DNA of 64,000 bases. Origin: Amylostereum areolatum. Taxonomy: Eukaryota > Basidiomycota > Agaricomycetes > Russulales > Stereaceae. The notes beneath the pieces were generated by a model. It was not told where the DNA came from. It made no database searches and saw nothing but the letters and a program-made list of their open reading frames with translations. The position numbers and the translations under genes are program-made. The DNA lies in contig SAXG01000005.1 in the NCBI GenBank assembly GCA_012932865.1, positions 980,755 through 1,044,754 of the forward strand, in the 5' to 3' direction. How positions within the stretch are numbered: the stretch's first letter is position 1; each line of letters begins with the position of its first letter. Positions 48,044 through 60,479 of the stretch are shown in pieces.

Positions 48044-48627
48044 AGCCCAAGTTTCTGTTTCTCGCTCGTCTGGTTTTGTTGCGCCTCGGTGGCCTGGTTC
48101 TCGTTTACATATGCGCATTGTTGATTCGGACTGTACTACTACGGGGGATATCCCCATTATGACTTCTCTTACGGACTCTATCGGTACGGGCACGCGTCCC
48201 GTTGTTATTTTAGATACTCAGGCTTCGATTTGTGAGCCTTCGGCTTTGGATATGGCTCGTTTCGGCTTCAGTTTTGGATACGGCTTTGGATACGGACTCG
48301 GTTTTGGTATGGACCCTGTGAAGTCAGGGACAACGCCGTGCGATGGAAGGGGCACGGCGCCCAAATCATGTTATATGGCACCTGGAACGGCTCAATGGAC
48401 GCTTCGTCGCTTAAGGGAAGACAAACCCGAAAGTGCGATTGCAATCCTTCGCATCTGGACACACCGACGCCGCGACGAGCTACTTATGAAGCCATCAAGG
48501 AATAACTGGCATGGGAGATGAATTAGCATGCAAGCTCTACTAGAGCTCGCCACTCCTATGCAGTTCATACGCTCCTCGAGCGCTAAGGAACAACGGTCAT
48601 TCCCACACAACTTGTGGTAGATTCCAA

Positions 48628-51600
48628 GTGCATTGTCAAAGCTCTTCGCACTCCGTGGACAGTGGTTGCACTGGCTCGTGTATCACACAAAGTTTGTGCA
48701 GGAAAACCTCATCCCCACGCGACGGACTGCTCGCCCGATCCCAGTACCAAATGCCGACGGACACGCTAACGCAGGAGGTCCCATCAACAGAATATGTCAC
48801 GCTTCGTCTAATCATTCAAGACCATGAAGAACACATCGACCTTGCGGTCTCCAATCTAGGAGATACAGACCTCTTCATTGGACTGAGTGGCTGAAAAAGC
48901 ACAATCCTCGCATCGACTGGGAATCAGGATCGATTGAATTCGACCGATGCCCTACAAGCTGCTCTCGTCCCCCTCTCCTTCTCAATATTGATGATGACGA
49001 AGAAGAGGAGGAAGAGCCAGTCCCACATGGAAAGGACGAGCAGCTGTTCACTTTCGACTGGGACAGTTTACAAGACAACCTACCACATCCAGACCCCATG
49101 CATCAGACATTGCAATCGAGGAGCACGCTAAGAAAAAGGAACAGACCTTCTCCGGAGCGGGTCCCAATGGTTTACCATGAATTCAAAGACATCTTTGACA
49201 AGACGACTTCGACAGCTTCCTGAGCGCGCCCATGGGGACCACGCCATTGAACTCACTCCTAACTTCAAACCGGTCGATTGCAAAGTTTACCCCCTCACAT
49301 TGGACGAGCAGAAGCAACTGGACGCCTTTTTGGAAGAGAACCTGAGAATCTGGCCGGATCCAACCGTCCAAATCACCCATGGCCTCTCCATTCTTCTTCA
49401 TCAAAAAGAAAGACGGCTCACTACGTCCGGTGCAGGACTATCGAAAGCTCAATGAGATGACAATAAAGAACCGTTACCTGCTCCCGCTCATCCAAGAGTT
49501 GGTTGACAAGCTTAAGGGAGCACGGCACTTTACCAAGCTCCGATGTCCGATGGGGGTACAACAATGTTCGGATTAAAGAAGGGGACGAGTGGAAAGCTGC
49601 ATTCCGCACAAACAAAGTGTCTCTACGAGCTACGGTCATGTTCTTTGGACTCACCAACTCCCCGTCTACATTCCAAGCCATGATGAACGACCTGTTCAAA
49701 GACTTGATCACCAAGGAGTCGTGGTCGTCTATTTGGACGACATCCTCATCTTCACGCATACACTAGAAGAAAATCGTCGAATAGTCAAGGAGGTCCTCCG
49801 GATCCTTGCGAGAAAACAACTCTATCTGAAGCCAGAAAAGTGCGAGTTTGAGAAGGCAGAAATTGAATACCTAGGCATGATTGTCGGCGGAGGAAGGGTT
49901 CGCATGGATCCAGCGAAGGTTGCAGCAATCACCAATTGGCCAGCCCCAAACGAAGAAACAACTTTAATCATTTTTGGGCTTTTGCAACTTCTACCGTCGC
50001 TTGATCAAGGACTTCAGTGGCATCGCTCACCCAATGACTAAGCTCACAGGGAAGACGGAAGGGTCTGGGACACCCCGCAGCGGGAAGCGTTTGAGGAACT
50101 CAAGCGTACGTATAACATCGCAGCCAGTTCTAGCAATCCCCTACAGATGAAGGACAGTTCCGTGTTGAAGCGGACTCCTCTGTACTATGCCACGGGCTGG
50201 TACTTTCGCAACCAACAGGACAATGGCAAATGGCACCCGGTCGCCTTCCTCTCAAAGTCCCTCAAAGCTGAGAGGAACTATGAGATTATGACAAGGAATT
50301 ACTGGCTATCATGACGGCGCTGAGGAATGGAGACAATACCTCATGGGGCACGACAGGAGTTTGAAATCTGGTCGGATCATCGCAATCTCACGTACTTCCG
50401 CAAGGCGCAGAAGCTAAATCGAGACAAGCACGATGGTTAACGGAGCTACAAGAGTATCATTGTACGCTACTCCATAACCTGGCCAAAACAATGGGCAAAA
50501 CCCGAGGCTATTTCCCGACTAGCGGGCCTTGAGAAGGGGAGAAAGACAATGAAAACATCGTCCTCCTGAAACCAGAACTCTTTCGTGCCCTCAACCATGC
50601 AGGAATTATAACCAATGGACCTGACAATGTCTTCATTGAGCGGATTCAGGAGGCTACCTTACTCCAGACCATGCAGTAGAACGCGCCTTAGCACTCAAAG
50701 TGAAGGGATGGCTGGAACACGCAGATGGAACGATCACCTGGCAACACAGACTCTATGTCCCAAGAGACAAAGGACTCCGTGCAGACATCATCCAAGCTCA
50801 TCATGACGGCCCGCTTGTCGGTCATCCAGGACGATACAAGACCCATGAGCTCATCACGCGCAACTACTGGTGGCCTGCCATTAGAGACGATGTCCGAAAT
50901 ATGTTGAAGGATGTGAGACCTGCCAACGTACCAAGATTAGACATGATCGCATTGCCGCCACTCCACCCACATGACCCGCCACAAGCACCTTGGGAGCATG
51001 TATCCATCGACTTTGTCATGCCGCTCCCGTCTCGGATGGAAAAGACGCCATCTGCAATGTGAACTGCATGGGTACCAAGCAGGTGGTGTTGCTGGGCCAG
51101 ACCAAAGACCTAACGGAGGATAAACTCGCCTTCGAGTACCTACGCGAGGTGGTCCCCCATCATGGAATTCCCAAGAAAGATTGTCAGTGACCGCAGCAGC
51201 GTGTTTGTCTCCAAGTTCACCACGCATTGTTCCAACTGTTAGGCATTGAAGGGAACCCGTCCACGGCGTATCACCCTCAGACGGACGGACAGACCGAACA
51301 CTCCAACATGACCATGGAAAACTACCTTCGCATCTTTATCAATCAACGACATGATTGGACATGTTATCTCTACTTGCCATGACCGCTCAACAACATGGTC
51401 CACAGTTCGATTGGGATGTCTCCCAACTTTGCCAACTAGGTCGAGAACTCTACCTGGAAAACCGCGACGTGAGACAGACAACCCATCGGTGAATGAGTTT
51501 GCACAACGCATGCGAGACATCTATGAGGAAGCCCGCTCCGCGCTAAAGCAGCACAGGACGCATCAAAAACACTTTTACGATCGCAAGAAGGACGAACCAA

Positions 51601-52150
51601 TAGATTACAAAAATTGGCGACTTCGTCTGGCTGGAAGCCAAGACCAGAGATGGCCAAACCGTAATCAAGACGGCACGTTCTATGCCAAAAGCTAGATGAC
51701 AAGCGATTCGGTCCTTTCGAAATCTGGAAAAAGTCGGAGGCATCGGCTACAAGCTTTGCCTCCCTGCATCTGGTCACGAAAACAATCCGGTCTTCAACGA
51801 GTCCCTCCTATCCCCACACAATGGTCCTGCCTTCGCACAATCAGAAAGCACCTACACCTCCACCCCCAGAGTTAGTCCAAGGAGAGGAAGTCTACGAGGT
51901 CGAAAAGATTATAGACTCCAAGAAAGTTGGTCGCGGCTTCAAGTACCTCGTCAAATGGAAAGGCTACCCAGACAATGACAATACTTGGGAGCCTCTCACC
52001 AATCTCCAGAATGCTAAGAAACACATTGACGACTTCCACATGAACATCTGGGTGCCCCGAAACCTGCACGCCTTAATCATTGGGAACTTCTGTCGGAGGA
52101 AGAAGCTGGATCTGACTACGACGAGGACGTCAAATCTAAGGAAGGGGTGA
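48628..52150 (+). pseudogene. pol remnant of chromovirus 2
   Basis: A protease remnant is followed by RT pieces: [53 protein letters not shown] and [13 protein letters not shown] (49380-49800), spread over frames. The RNase H region (50050-50500) is badly broken. The integrase zinc region shows HHDGPLVGHPGRYKTHELI near 50800, and AYHPQTDGQTEHSN near 51280. The end (51821-52150) is a well-kept chromodomain: YEVEKIIDSKKVGRGFKYL, then VKWKGYP and NTWEPLTNL, in one frame up to a stop before the 3' LTR. Confidence 0.85.
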
Positions 52151-52608
52151 TGTCATGAAATGGTCTATAATTTTCTTTTTACTTTACATTGGTTACACAC
52201 TTTAGGACTTATCGACTTATCACCGGTCCGGCTCCACTCCGGCCCGGACCCGGTTCATCTATATCCTGCCCAGACCCACGTGACTCATCCTGGCCCGGGT
52301 CTGACTCCTTTCTCTTGACTCATGCTGTACGATACGACTCATGCTGTGCTCTTTTACATATGACTGCTTACTTATACTAGGTCTGCTTACTGATTGCCAT
52401 GTATCGGTTGCTTACCTAAGTCTCCCTCCTCTTGTGTATATAAGGCTTGCTCTCGCTGTACATATTCCTTATCTCAAGCTAGTCAATTCTACCGACTTTG
52501 CTTGCTTTCCCTTGTCTGTCACCGTGTCTGATCGGCTCCCCTCTGTCATCCTCCTCTTCTAGTCAGCTTTGTTGTAACTTGGTGCTGTTGCACTAGTCGT
52601 TGCTGACA
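52151..52608 (+). repeat. 3' LTR of chromovirus 2
   Basis: 458 bases, following a GAAGGGGTGA purine tract. TATATAAGG at about 52437 and CACGTGACTCA at 52277-52287. Confidence 0.92.
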
Positions 52609-53443
52609 GGGCGGCAGCGAGGAGGCCCTCCTTGATTTTTGGGAATACATATCCCTGTAAAGCACGATGAGGATGGGTGGTCCACATTCGCGTAGGCTTT
52701 GCTGACTGTTTTCATAGCCGGCAGAACGACATTCTTGAAGTGTTTTGAGATTCTCACAGACATCGTCTGCACGTATGTCAGTCACTTCTCCCTGCACCTC
52801 TCCCACCCTCTGCAACTGTCCCTTCCTTTGTCATTCAAATCACCTTACAGTGCAACTCATGATCAACTCCATCTTGGGTCTCCGAACCTGAACAATGCAT
52901 TGCATGCCACTCGGTACTTCGGCGAGTCGTCGAACAAAGAACGCGAACACAAAGAACATGTAGGTATTAAAGCAGACCCGGAATCAGCGTCATCGCAGCA
53001 AATCTTGTGTTCCCTCCCTCGTCGCCCCTTGTCGTCCTTCAACCTTAGTACTTGTGGGTGCTCTAGAGACTTTGACATCTGTATCACTCACCTATTGACA
53101 GCTTCCAACATGCCTACTCCCCGCATAACCAACCTCGTTCACGTAGCCTTCCAAATTCAGAAAGCTGGTCGCTTACAAACCACCTAACAACGATGTTCAT
53201 CTGTGCTGGAACTGCATGACTTTCAAAGGTGTTACGGAGGTTTGGGTGGTGTACAGGTTGTAAGTCCCCCAAGATACATCTTCCTTACAGCCTTTTCTTG
53301 GACAGCGACTCAACTATAATTCATCAGGGAAGATATTGCAATGAAATTTGTCAGCAAAAACAATGGTGAGAATGTTACATATGCAAAGGATGGTGTAGGT
53401 CTCATCGCTCTCCCCCATTCCGTATGTGTGTACGTGAAGGCCA
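52609..53443. other. Gene-free DNA after chromovirus 2
   Basis: No supported gene. Open frames are short and not family-like. Confidence 0.35.
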
Positions 53444-54070
53444 TTGCATAAGGCCATCTGTCTATCCATGTGCAGTGCCGGTCATGAAGCCCGAGCAATA
53501 ATGTGCCTCGTTGACCGTGCCATCTGTGTTCCCGAGGTCCTTAAGAGACTGTCCTACATTGCCGTCCATGAGCTGTTGTTGCTCATCACCCCCAGCGCTG
53601 GGTCTAGATATGTTCTGAAGGTGGTCTGTGGTCTATCCTCTGACCGCTGGATGACAAACAAGCACCTCTCTGGCGACCAAGATCCCATTCCCGTCATTGA
53701 GCGTTGCCTAACATTTCTAAACTTCTCCCGTGTTCGTATACAGGATGTCCCCGACAATTGTTTCCCCCTCGATGATACCCCCTGCGATCATGCCTGTAAA
53801 TCCTGTTGTATTGCCAAACCCATATTTACAGGTCCTGCTGGATACTTCACTGATGGCCCCGGGGTTGGCTTCTGGTTTGTTATGGAAGAAAGCAGTGAAT
53901 ATTGTTCTTCTTCCCAAGCCCTTATGGACCTGTCTTTCGTCCTGGGTACCAAAATCACCCCGGAGGTCATGAAAGGGGCAGAAGAGAGACACCATGTACC
54001 CAAAGGTCATCTGATTGACAAGCATTGCGAGTCAGTGTGGCATTTCATTCTTTGTTGTACCAGTTGTTGA
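53444..54070 (+). CDS. Unrecognised open frame, 208 residues
   Basis: An open frame of 208 residues with several cysteine clusters (CDHACKSCCIAK; HFILCCTSC) and no recognised domain. Long frames also exist on the other strand of the same stretch, so openness alone is weak evidence. It could be a fragment of an unknown transposon or a relic gene. Confidence 0.18.
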   Translation: MHKAICLSMCSAGHEARAIMCLVDRAICVPEVLKRLSYIAVHELLLLITPSAGSRYVLKVVCGLSSDRWMTNKHLSGDQDPIPVIERCLTFLNFSRVRIQDVPDNCFPLDDTPCDHACKSCCIAKPIFTGPAGYFTDGPGVGFWFVMEESSEYCSSSQALMDLSFVLGTKITPEVMKGAEERHHVPKGHLIDKHCESVWHFILCCTSC

Positions 54071-54719
54071 CCTTGACAAATGTAGGGCTCTGAACCGATA
54101 TATTCTTGATGACGCAGGTACCCAATGCTTTTCGCCTTCGTGCAGTAAGTTGAATGTGCTGGTGCCATGTGACTCCCTCTGACAATGTGCCCCTGCAAAT
54201 GAAGCCCGTGTGCACGCGTCCCTTCTAGGTACTGAAGTAACATTCTAGTTGGATCCATCCAAGTCACTTGCGCCGGCAGCCTCATCGTGATATGTATTTC
54301 TTGTACTTGCCGAACAAATAAGTGTCCTTCGGATCTTTCCTTGTTGCCCACTCTCAAGGACATTATCTGCAATTTGGCTTGACAAGTCATTACAACTCCT
54401 CCCGTCGCGCACACTTTTTTTGGGTGCCCTGAAGTTCGTCAAATTAGAGGAGTACTTGAAGCTATCATATACATACTTGAGCGTATCATAGCTAACGATT
54501 TCCTCATCTACTTATTTCTTTGCATGTCTACAAGCCCGGACCTAAGCGCAAGCTTGCCCAGGTAAGCATCAGCTGCTAGCCTGCCTATTAACTGTACCTA
54601 ATCTTCTATCAAACTCGGATTTATGTATGTAGGTCCAATAACCCATAGCTAAACTTAAAGTAAGCTATTTACATTTATGCCCCGTTGGAAAGCGTATCCT
54701 AGCTAAACCTTTTGTACAC

Positions 54720-54935
54720 ACATCAGGAGAACTCCCAGTACTTGAGCCATACTTGGACTTGACAGAACAGCTTGGAATTGGAGATTATACTTGGACTGAA
54801 CTTGGACTGGAAGAAAAAGACTTGGGGACTTGGTCAAACAGAAGGACCTTGGAAGTTTACTTGGAGATGTAGTAGTTTACTTGGATATATAGCATTTTAC
54901 TTGGACACCAAGCAGTTTACTTCCGTAACTTGGTT
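54720..54935. repeat. ACTTGG-rich tandem-like array A
   Basis: The word ACTTGG or its variant occurs at irregular short spacing through about 200 bases. It is preceded by AGCTAAACCTTTTGTAC-type sequence, which also occurs near the second array at 60,480. Confidence 0.5.
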
Positions 54936-55049
54936 GAATGTGCAGATACTTACTGTTCCAAATGCAAAGTCACGACTTAGTGGTTTTCAAAAACTGATGG
55001 TCACGTGACCCATCAGTTTTATCGACGCTCAACGCCACGTTGACTCCTT

Positions 55050-55900
55050 GTCCTCAACTACGACATCAGTCGTTGTTGGGGACCCGGCCTCGTCATTGTC
55101 ATCATCGCCGTTGTCAACCTTGCCATCGCGTTCGACAACTACGCCTTTGTCGCCATCGATGCCCACACCCGCCGCGTACCCGTCGCCATCCATGCCCTCG
55201 CCCTCATCGCGCCACCTGACATTCTCATCGCCACGTCACCATCGCTGTCAACACCGTCAACACCAGTGCACGTCGTCAACACCAGTGCACACCGTCAACA
55301 CCAGTGCACACCGTCAACACCAGTGCACACCGTCAACACCAGCGCACGCCATCAACACCTGGCACCTCCTTCAATGCCCCCATTCCCGCTGCCCTTAACG
55401 CCCACGCCCACCTTGTACCCGTCGCCCTCAACGCCCTTGCCCTTGTCGCGCCACCCGACACTCTCGTTGCCATGTCACCACGTCGCTGTCGCTGTCGCCC
55501 TCAACGCCCTCAACACCAGCGCACACTGTCAGCACCTGTCGCCTCCTGCCCCGTTGCCCTCAACACTCCCACCTCCCCGGCCTCGATGCCCACACGCCCA
55601 TCGCGTTCAACAACCGGTCTCCTGTCACCTCCAATGCCCGGTCCCCCATCACCTCCAATGTCCACACCCCTGTCACCCCCACGCCGACATTGTCATCATC
55701 CCCAATGCTCACACCCCATCGCGTTGAACGTCCACGCCCTCGTTTCCTCCGACGCGCTCAATACCGGTGTGGACTCGCGCTCAAGAGCAGGTGCGTCATC
55801 TAACCACCATCCCTTCCACTCCCTCATCCCTCCATCCCTCCCCTCCCCTCTCGCCCCCAGTTCATTGCTCGCCCTCCCTCGCTGCTGCACCGACAAATAT
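55050..55900 (+). repeat. CA/CCC-rich low-complexity block
   Basis: Pyrimidine-plus-A-biased words such as CAACGCCC and CGTCAACACC give long open frames in several phases. Looks like degraded minisatellite, not a gene. Confidence 0.55.
55258..55352 (+). repeat. 19-bp minisatellite, 5 units
   Basis: Units of the form CAACACCAGTGCACACCGT lie back to back. The period of 19 is not a multiple of three, so the reading rotates through all three frames. Confidence 0.85.
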
Positions 55901-56273
55901 GTGGAGGGGCATCATGGTGAGTGATCTCCCTGTCTGCACAGTACCGCTGCTGACCTCGTTTGCAGTGCCATCTTGTCCGCACATCCTCCACCATCAGGGA
56001 AACCCCCCCCTAGTATTTCTTGGTAGCCATTTCCTAGTTTGGCCACGACGCGGCAGAGCAAGCTTGACCAAACACAAGTCGAGTGTGCACGAGGTGCTGC
56101 CGCCCCACCACCTTCCACTGACCTTTTTAGAGTACATGGCTTTGAGGGTACCAATGTATATCATATATCACTACATATGTGCACTTGAGACAATGTAAAC
56201 GAGTGAGTGAACAATGCGGGAACACAAGTTTACATTCGAAAATTTCCTAATTAGGAAGTCGACGCGAGACGCG

Positions 56274-56935
56274 CTGCACCACGGGCATTGGCCGGTATTC
56301 CGCATCCGGGAATAAGTCTAAAATAAGTCTAAAAGCAGTCCTTATCAGGACCTGCCGGCTGAGTGGTTAATCTCATCGAAATAATAGATATTCCGCACCT
56401 GGTTGTAGAGCGCCGAGGTACCCTGAACAACTTATTCCTTTGAGATCTCCGGAAGTCATGAAGAGAACATGCAAATGAGTTCTCCACGTGTTTGCCTTGA
56501 GGTCAAGGAAATGAGATGTTCCCGAGATATCTGCCACTGCTCCACTGCTGCTTTGTTCAAGTCCGATGATGAGTTGCAAAGATGTTCTTATCATGCGACT
56601 TCTCAGACCACTGAAAGAACACATTTGCGAAAGATCCCCGGTCGAGACAACTATTTGCGGGAGATCCACCGATGAGATGACTTATTTCCGTGGCGTCTGC
56701 ACTTCATGAAAGGCACCATGAGGAGGTCCAGCAAATGACTTCTTTGTGAGGCATCCACCAGAGACTGTGCATCTGACAAGTATAACCTATTTTGTCCATC
56801 TCACTACTTAGCTTCCAAGGTGTTCATTATAGAATATTTATGATATATCCAGGTCCAGGAATAAAGGATAGCTTTCAGATACATCAGCAATTTCTCCCCG
56901 GTTTGCGGAATACCGGACAATGCCCGTGGTGCTGG
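56274..56935. mobile_element. Foldback-like element, about 660 bp
   Basis: The left end (56274-56309) reads CTGCACCACGGGCATTGGCC and on. The right end (56897-56935) is its complement with about three differences in 36 bases. The interior has no coding frame. The two ends are in inverted orientation, as in MITE or foldback elements. No target duplication was identified. Confidence 0.6.
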
Positions 56936-57607
56936 CTAGAGCTCTTCACGAGTGGCTATACTTGTGAGTACCTGTATGAGTACCTGTAAGGCACATCCGT
57001 GGGTATTGCCATTCGCGGATACGAGTACTCGTGTGCCTGATACTCGTGAGAGTACAGGTATGACTTTTGAGCTCACAGGTTACCTGTGCAAGTACCTGTC
57101 AAATACCTGTCAGGTACTTTGGCAGGGTTGATCTTGACATAATTACAGATAATAGCTGTTGGATTGATATAAGCATTCTCTCTTGTAGATCCTTATGTAC
57201 TGTTGTTTCTATTGTGGCCCCTTTCTCATCTATTTCCTCTCCTCCCCTCACATATATAGCTGAAAGCCTTGTGCGGTATGCTGTATCATACTCTGATACA
57301 AGTTTACCTGTACTTAAATGTTACTAGCATTATCCTTGCCTTGAAGATGGAGTGTCAATATGCCTAACAGAGCTTCCAAGATGAGTCTAAGAAGGCCACT
57401 ACTGCTGCTTGTATCATATTTTCTAGGAACGACAGGTACTTGTCATACCTGTGTATCCGCGAGTGGGAGTATCCATGCCACAGGTACCTGTGTGCCTGAT
57501 ACTCGTGAGAGTGGGAGTATAAGATCTGGAGCCACAGGTACCTGTCTCAAGGTTGCAGGTACCTGTAAGAGTGCACTCGTGAAGAGCTCTAGTGCTGGCT
57601 GTGGGCA
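56926..57607. repeat. Inverted motif array built of GGTACCTGT words
   Basis: The left arm (from GTGCTGGCTAGAGCTCTTC at 56930) is matched in inverse by the right arm near 57565-57605 (GTGAAGAGCTCTAGTGCTGG). Both arms carry repeats of ACCTGT, CAGGTA and ACTCGTGAG. It abuts and overlaps the right end of the foldback-like element to its left. Confidence 0.6.
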
Positions 57608-57979
57608 CCTCTGGGACCATTTTCGTTGTAGCTCTCGAGCGGTTGCTCGTACATAGAAAAAAATCATATGCGAATGACCAGAATTAAAATGCGATTCTAA
57701 CAGTGTCAATATCATATTTTTCTGCGAGTTTTTGCGAGGAAGATCTCAGGAGCCTCACCTCACCCCCTCCTCATATCTTTTGGCCATTCAGGAGTTTGCA
57801 GTGAGAGAATGGATGTAGAACATAATGCATTCAACTTTTACAGTAGATGTACATTGTACAGAATAGGTAGTACACATGCAATCCCACAGGATACCAGAAA
57901 CAAATACCCCTCCTGCTTAAAAAGCGCCAGCATCCACCCTCACTCCTGATGCTATCCCAGCCTAACCTATGGCACACTA

Positions 57980-58930
57980 TAGCCATTTATGAGATGGGCT
58001 TGTAGGCAACAGGCGGCAGGATGATGGTGTATGCCAGGGACAAACGGGGGGAACGCGAGCGGCATGTGAACTCATTTGGAGTCCGTGAGCGGTTGAGCGT
58101 GGGGACGAGTGGAAGGGGCGCGAGTGAGGGCGCGTTCGCGCTGCGGTGTCGTATACGTGGAGGGCGAGGCTGTGCGCAGAGATGGCTGTGTTGGGTGTGG
58201 GGACGAGCGGAGGGGACATAGGTGGGGTCAAGTGGAAAGGACACAAGCAGGAACACGTGTATGCGTAGGGCCCATGCGGGTGTGCGCGTTGGACAGAGGG
58301 CACATCCGGCGCGTGGTTGGTGCGGGGGCGCAGAGGCTATGTGCAGTGGTAACGGGGGGCGTGCGGGTGCAGGCCGTGTAAGTGGGCGCGGGGACAGGTG
58401 GGTTAGGCGCAAAGGCCGGGAGTTGGGTGTCAGGATGGGCAAAAGATACGCGTGCGTGATGGGCTTTTCTGGGCGCAGGGAAGCGGGTCCTGGACGTGTT
58501 GATCGCGAAGATAGAATGGAGGGTTGACGCCGCAGCAGCATTGAAGCGGGGATGGTGCGGATCCGCATGTGTCTGGTGCCCGTGCGCGTTGGGGAAAGGG
58601 GAGGGTGTGCAGGTATTGGGCACGGGATGGGTTAGGGTGCAAGGAAGCGAGGGCCGAGAGGACATGCGGGGGGAATGGGGGAAGGGTGCTTGAGGGTCTT
58701 GGTAACACGAGCGATCGTGTTTGGGGGCTGAGCGGAATCGTGTTATGGCCTGTGCGCATATGAGCGTTGAATTTGCTGAGGCGAGGTCTTTGCGACAGGG
58801 TGGACATAGGGGTTTGGCCAGGGCGAGCAGCCCGCGGAGCGGCGGATGAACGGGAGAGTCGCATCGTACACAAACTTGGCACGAGTTGTCAGAATTCTGC
58901 ATGCAAGGGAGAGGCGAGTGACGCACCTAG
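57980..58930. other. Strand-skewed G-rich block
   Basis: The plus strand is rich in G and poor in C for about 900 bases, so the minus strand is open for 193 and 232 residues in overlapping frames. These products are Pro/His/Ala/Thr-biased with no domain. I judge this to be composition, not coding. Confidence 0.45.
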
Positions 58931-59209
58931 TGATTTTCCCCAAAGCTCTCACTCCCCGTCGTTGTCTTTGCCTCCTTCGACAACCTCCGACTTGCGATTG
59001 GAGGCATCGCGGCCTTACGGTGTTGAATGTTGTTGACACATTCACGTCGAGACCGCACGGATGGAGCTTGGGGCACCGTGACGAGCCGTCACGCTGGCCG
59101 CAAGCATATAAGCCGGAGTTCTCCGACTCATCGTTTGGTGTCTCTTCACTTTTCCTTCCTTCTCATCCTCCCCCTCCTTTCCCTCCCCTCCACCGCTACG
59201 CTTCACATG

Positions 59210-59264
59210 CCTCGCCACCGCCTCGCCACCGCCTCGCCACCGCCTCGCCACCGCCTTGCCACCG
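59210..59264 (+). repeat. 11-bp minisatellite, 5 units
   Basis: CCTCGCCACCG repeated five times, the last unit with one T. Confidence 0.85.
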
Positions 59265-59544
59265 CCTCTCCTACACCTCGACACAAACGTCGAGCTTGCA
59301 CCCTCCTCCAATTGAGTTGCCTCTGCGTCCGCTGTTGGATCCTTCATGCCCCCGCGTCGCGCGCGCATTTTTCCCATTCTCTTTCCGGCAGCCAAAAGGT
59401 GTGTCACTCATAGTCATACAACTTTGCTCCACCCCGCTAGCTGACTCTTTCTGGAAAGTTCCCTAGGCCCGGGCCCGGGAGCTTTGAAAGCCGGACGTAG
59501 TGAGTGCTTCATGACCTTTCTCTGCCACCTCGCTGACATCATTC

Positions 59545-59596
59545 TTCTCAGTCACTCTTCTCAGTCACTCTTCTCAGTCACTCTTCTCAGTCACTC
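59545..59596 (+). repeat. 13-bp minisatellite, 4 perfect units
   Basis: TTCTCAGTCACTC repeated four times without change. Confidence 0.9.
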
Positions 59597-59889
59597 CTTC
59601 GGTCGGTTCCGGTGTCCGGTGTCCCAAATTCAATTATGTAATAATGTACTGTACTTTAGCTTATCAATTAATATACTCTTCCTTCAACTTATAAAACAAG
59701 TGCTAAGTCTGTTTACATAAGCATAATAACTGTCTAGTAAGCCATTATTGATGGATATCCATAACCTGAAATTACCCTCAACAACTTGGTCAACCTGCCT
59801 GCCTAGTTGTAGGGTGTTTTGGGATGGTTTTTGATGTCAAGAAGAGGTACTTGATGGTAATTACAGGTAATAGCTCACAATAACCCAGA

Positions 59890-59970
59890 CTGAGTACTGT
59901 AGCTACCGGTAATTGACAATTACTGGTAATTGACGGTAATTGACGGTAATTGAGATCAATTACCATCAAT
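59890..59970. repeat. GGTAATTGA cluster
   Basis: Several GGTAATTGAC words in direct and inverse order, giving a partly palindromic AT-rich patch. Confidence 0.5.
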
Positions 59971-60479
59971 AACTACGGGGGGTTTTCCCTGATGACATCA
60001 TCCTGCTCGCCCCTCGCCATGCTCTAGCCACCGTATACCCCACCTTCGTCCAACCAGCCTCACGCGCTGCACCGCAACACTCTCCCTGCTTGTCAAAGTG
60101 AGCATATGGATGCATAGTGCATGCCGATGCCACTTGTAAGGTTCGTATTCTCCCTTTCTTTCTCCGCGTCCGAAGTGTTGACCTCGTCTTCACAGCTTTC
60201 CCTATCCGCCCGGACCCCCGGGCCCTCGCAGCGAGTGGTCCCCCCATGTGCGAGATGGCATGCAACGTGATGTTGTGTTAGTGTCAGGGGGAGGGGCGGC
60301 ACAGCTGCGCTAGCCTGCACAAGAAGCTGGTAAGTGCAGGTCCACACTGCGAGTGGATACATCTAGTAAATGTAACATGTACTGTACTTCTATTAGTAGT
60401 ATCTAATAGAAACCAATAAAAATATGATTTATGCAAAACATAATGTCCTTGAGTGAAGCTTTCAGGGGGTGTAGCCACT

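Larger units (their letters stand above)
45247..52608 (+). mobile_element. Ty3/gypsy chromovirus 2, degenerate, no target duplication
   Basis: LTRs at 45247-45689 and 52151-52608 begin TGTCATGAA and end CTGACA. The bases flanking the outer ends (ATTAT and GGGCG) do not match. The internal order is gag remnant, pol remnant and chromodomain. Many stops and frame changes. Element length about 7.4 kb. Confidence 0.9.

Noticed and set aside
55304..55924. 206-residue frame in the CA/CCC-rich block
   Set aside because: Created by minisatellite-like composition; the residues are Pro/Ser/Thr/Ala/His words that also appear in the other frames.
56340..56410. tRNA-like stretch with GGCTGAGTGGTTAA
   Set aside because: The D-arm-like phrase is present, but no matching acceptor, anticodon or T stems could be formed.
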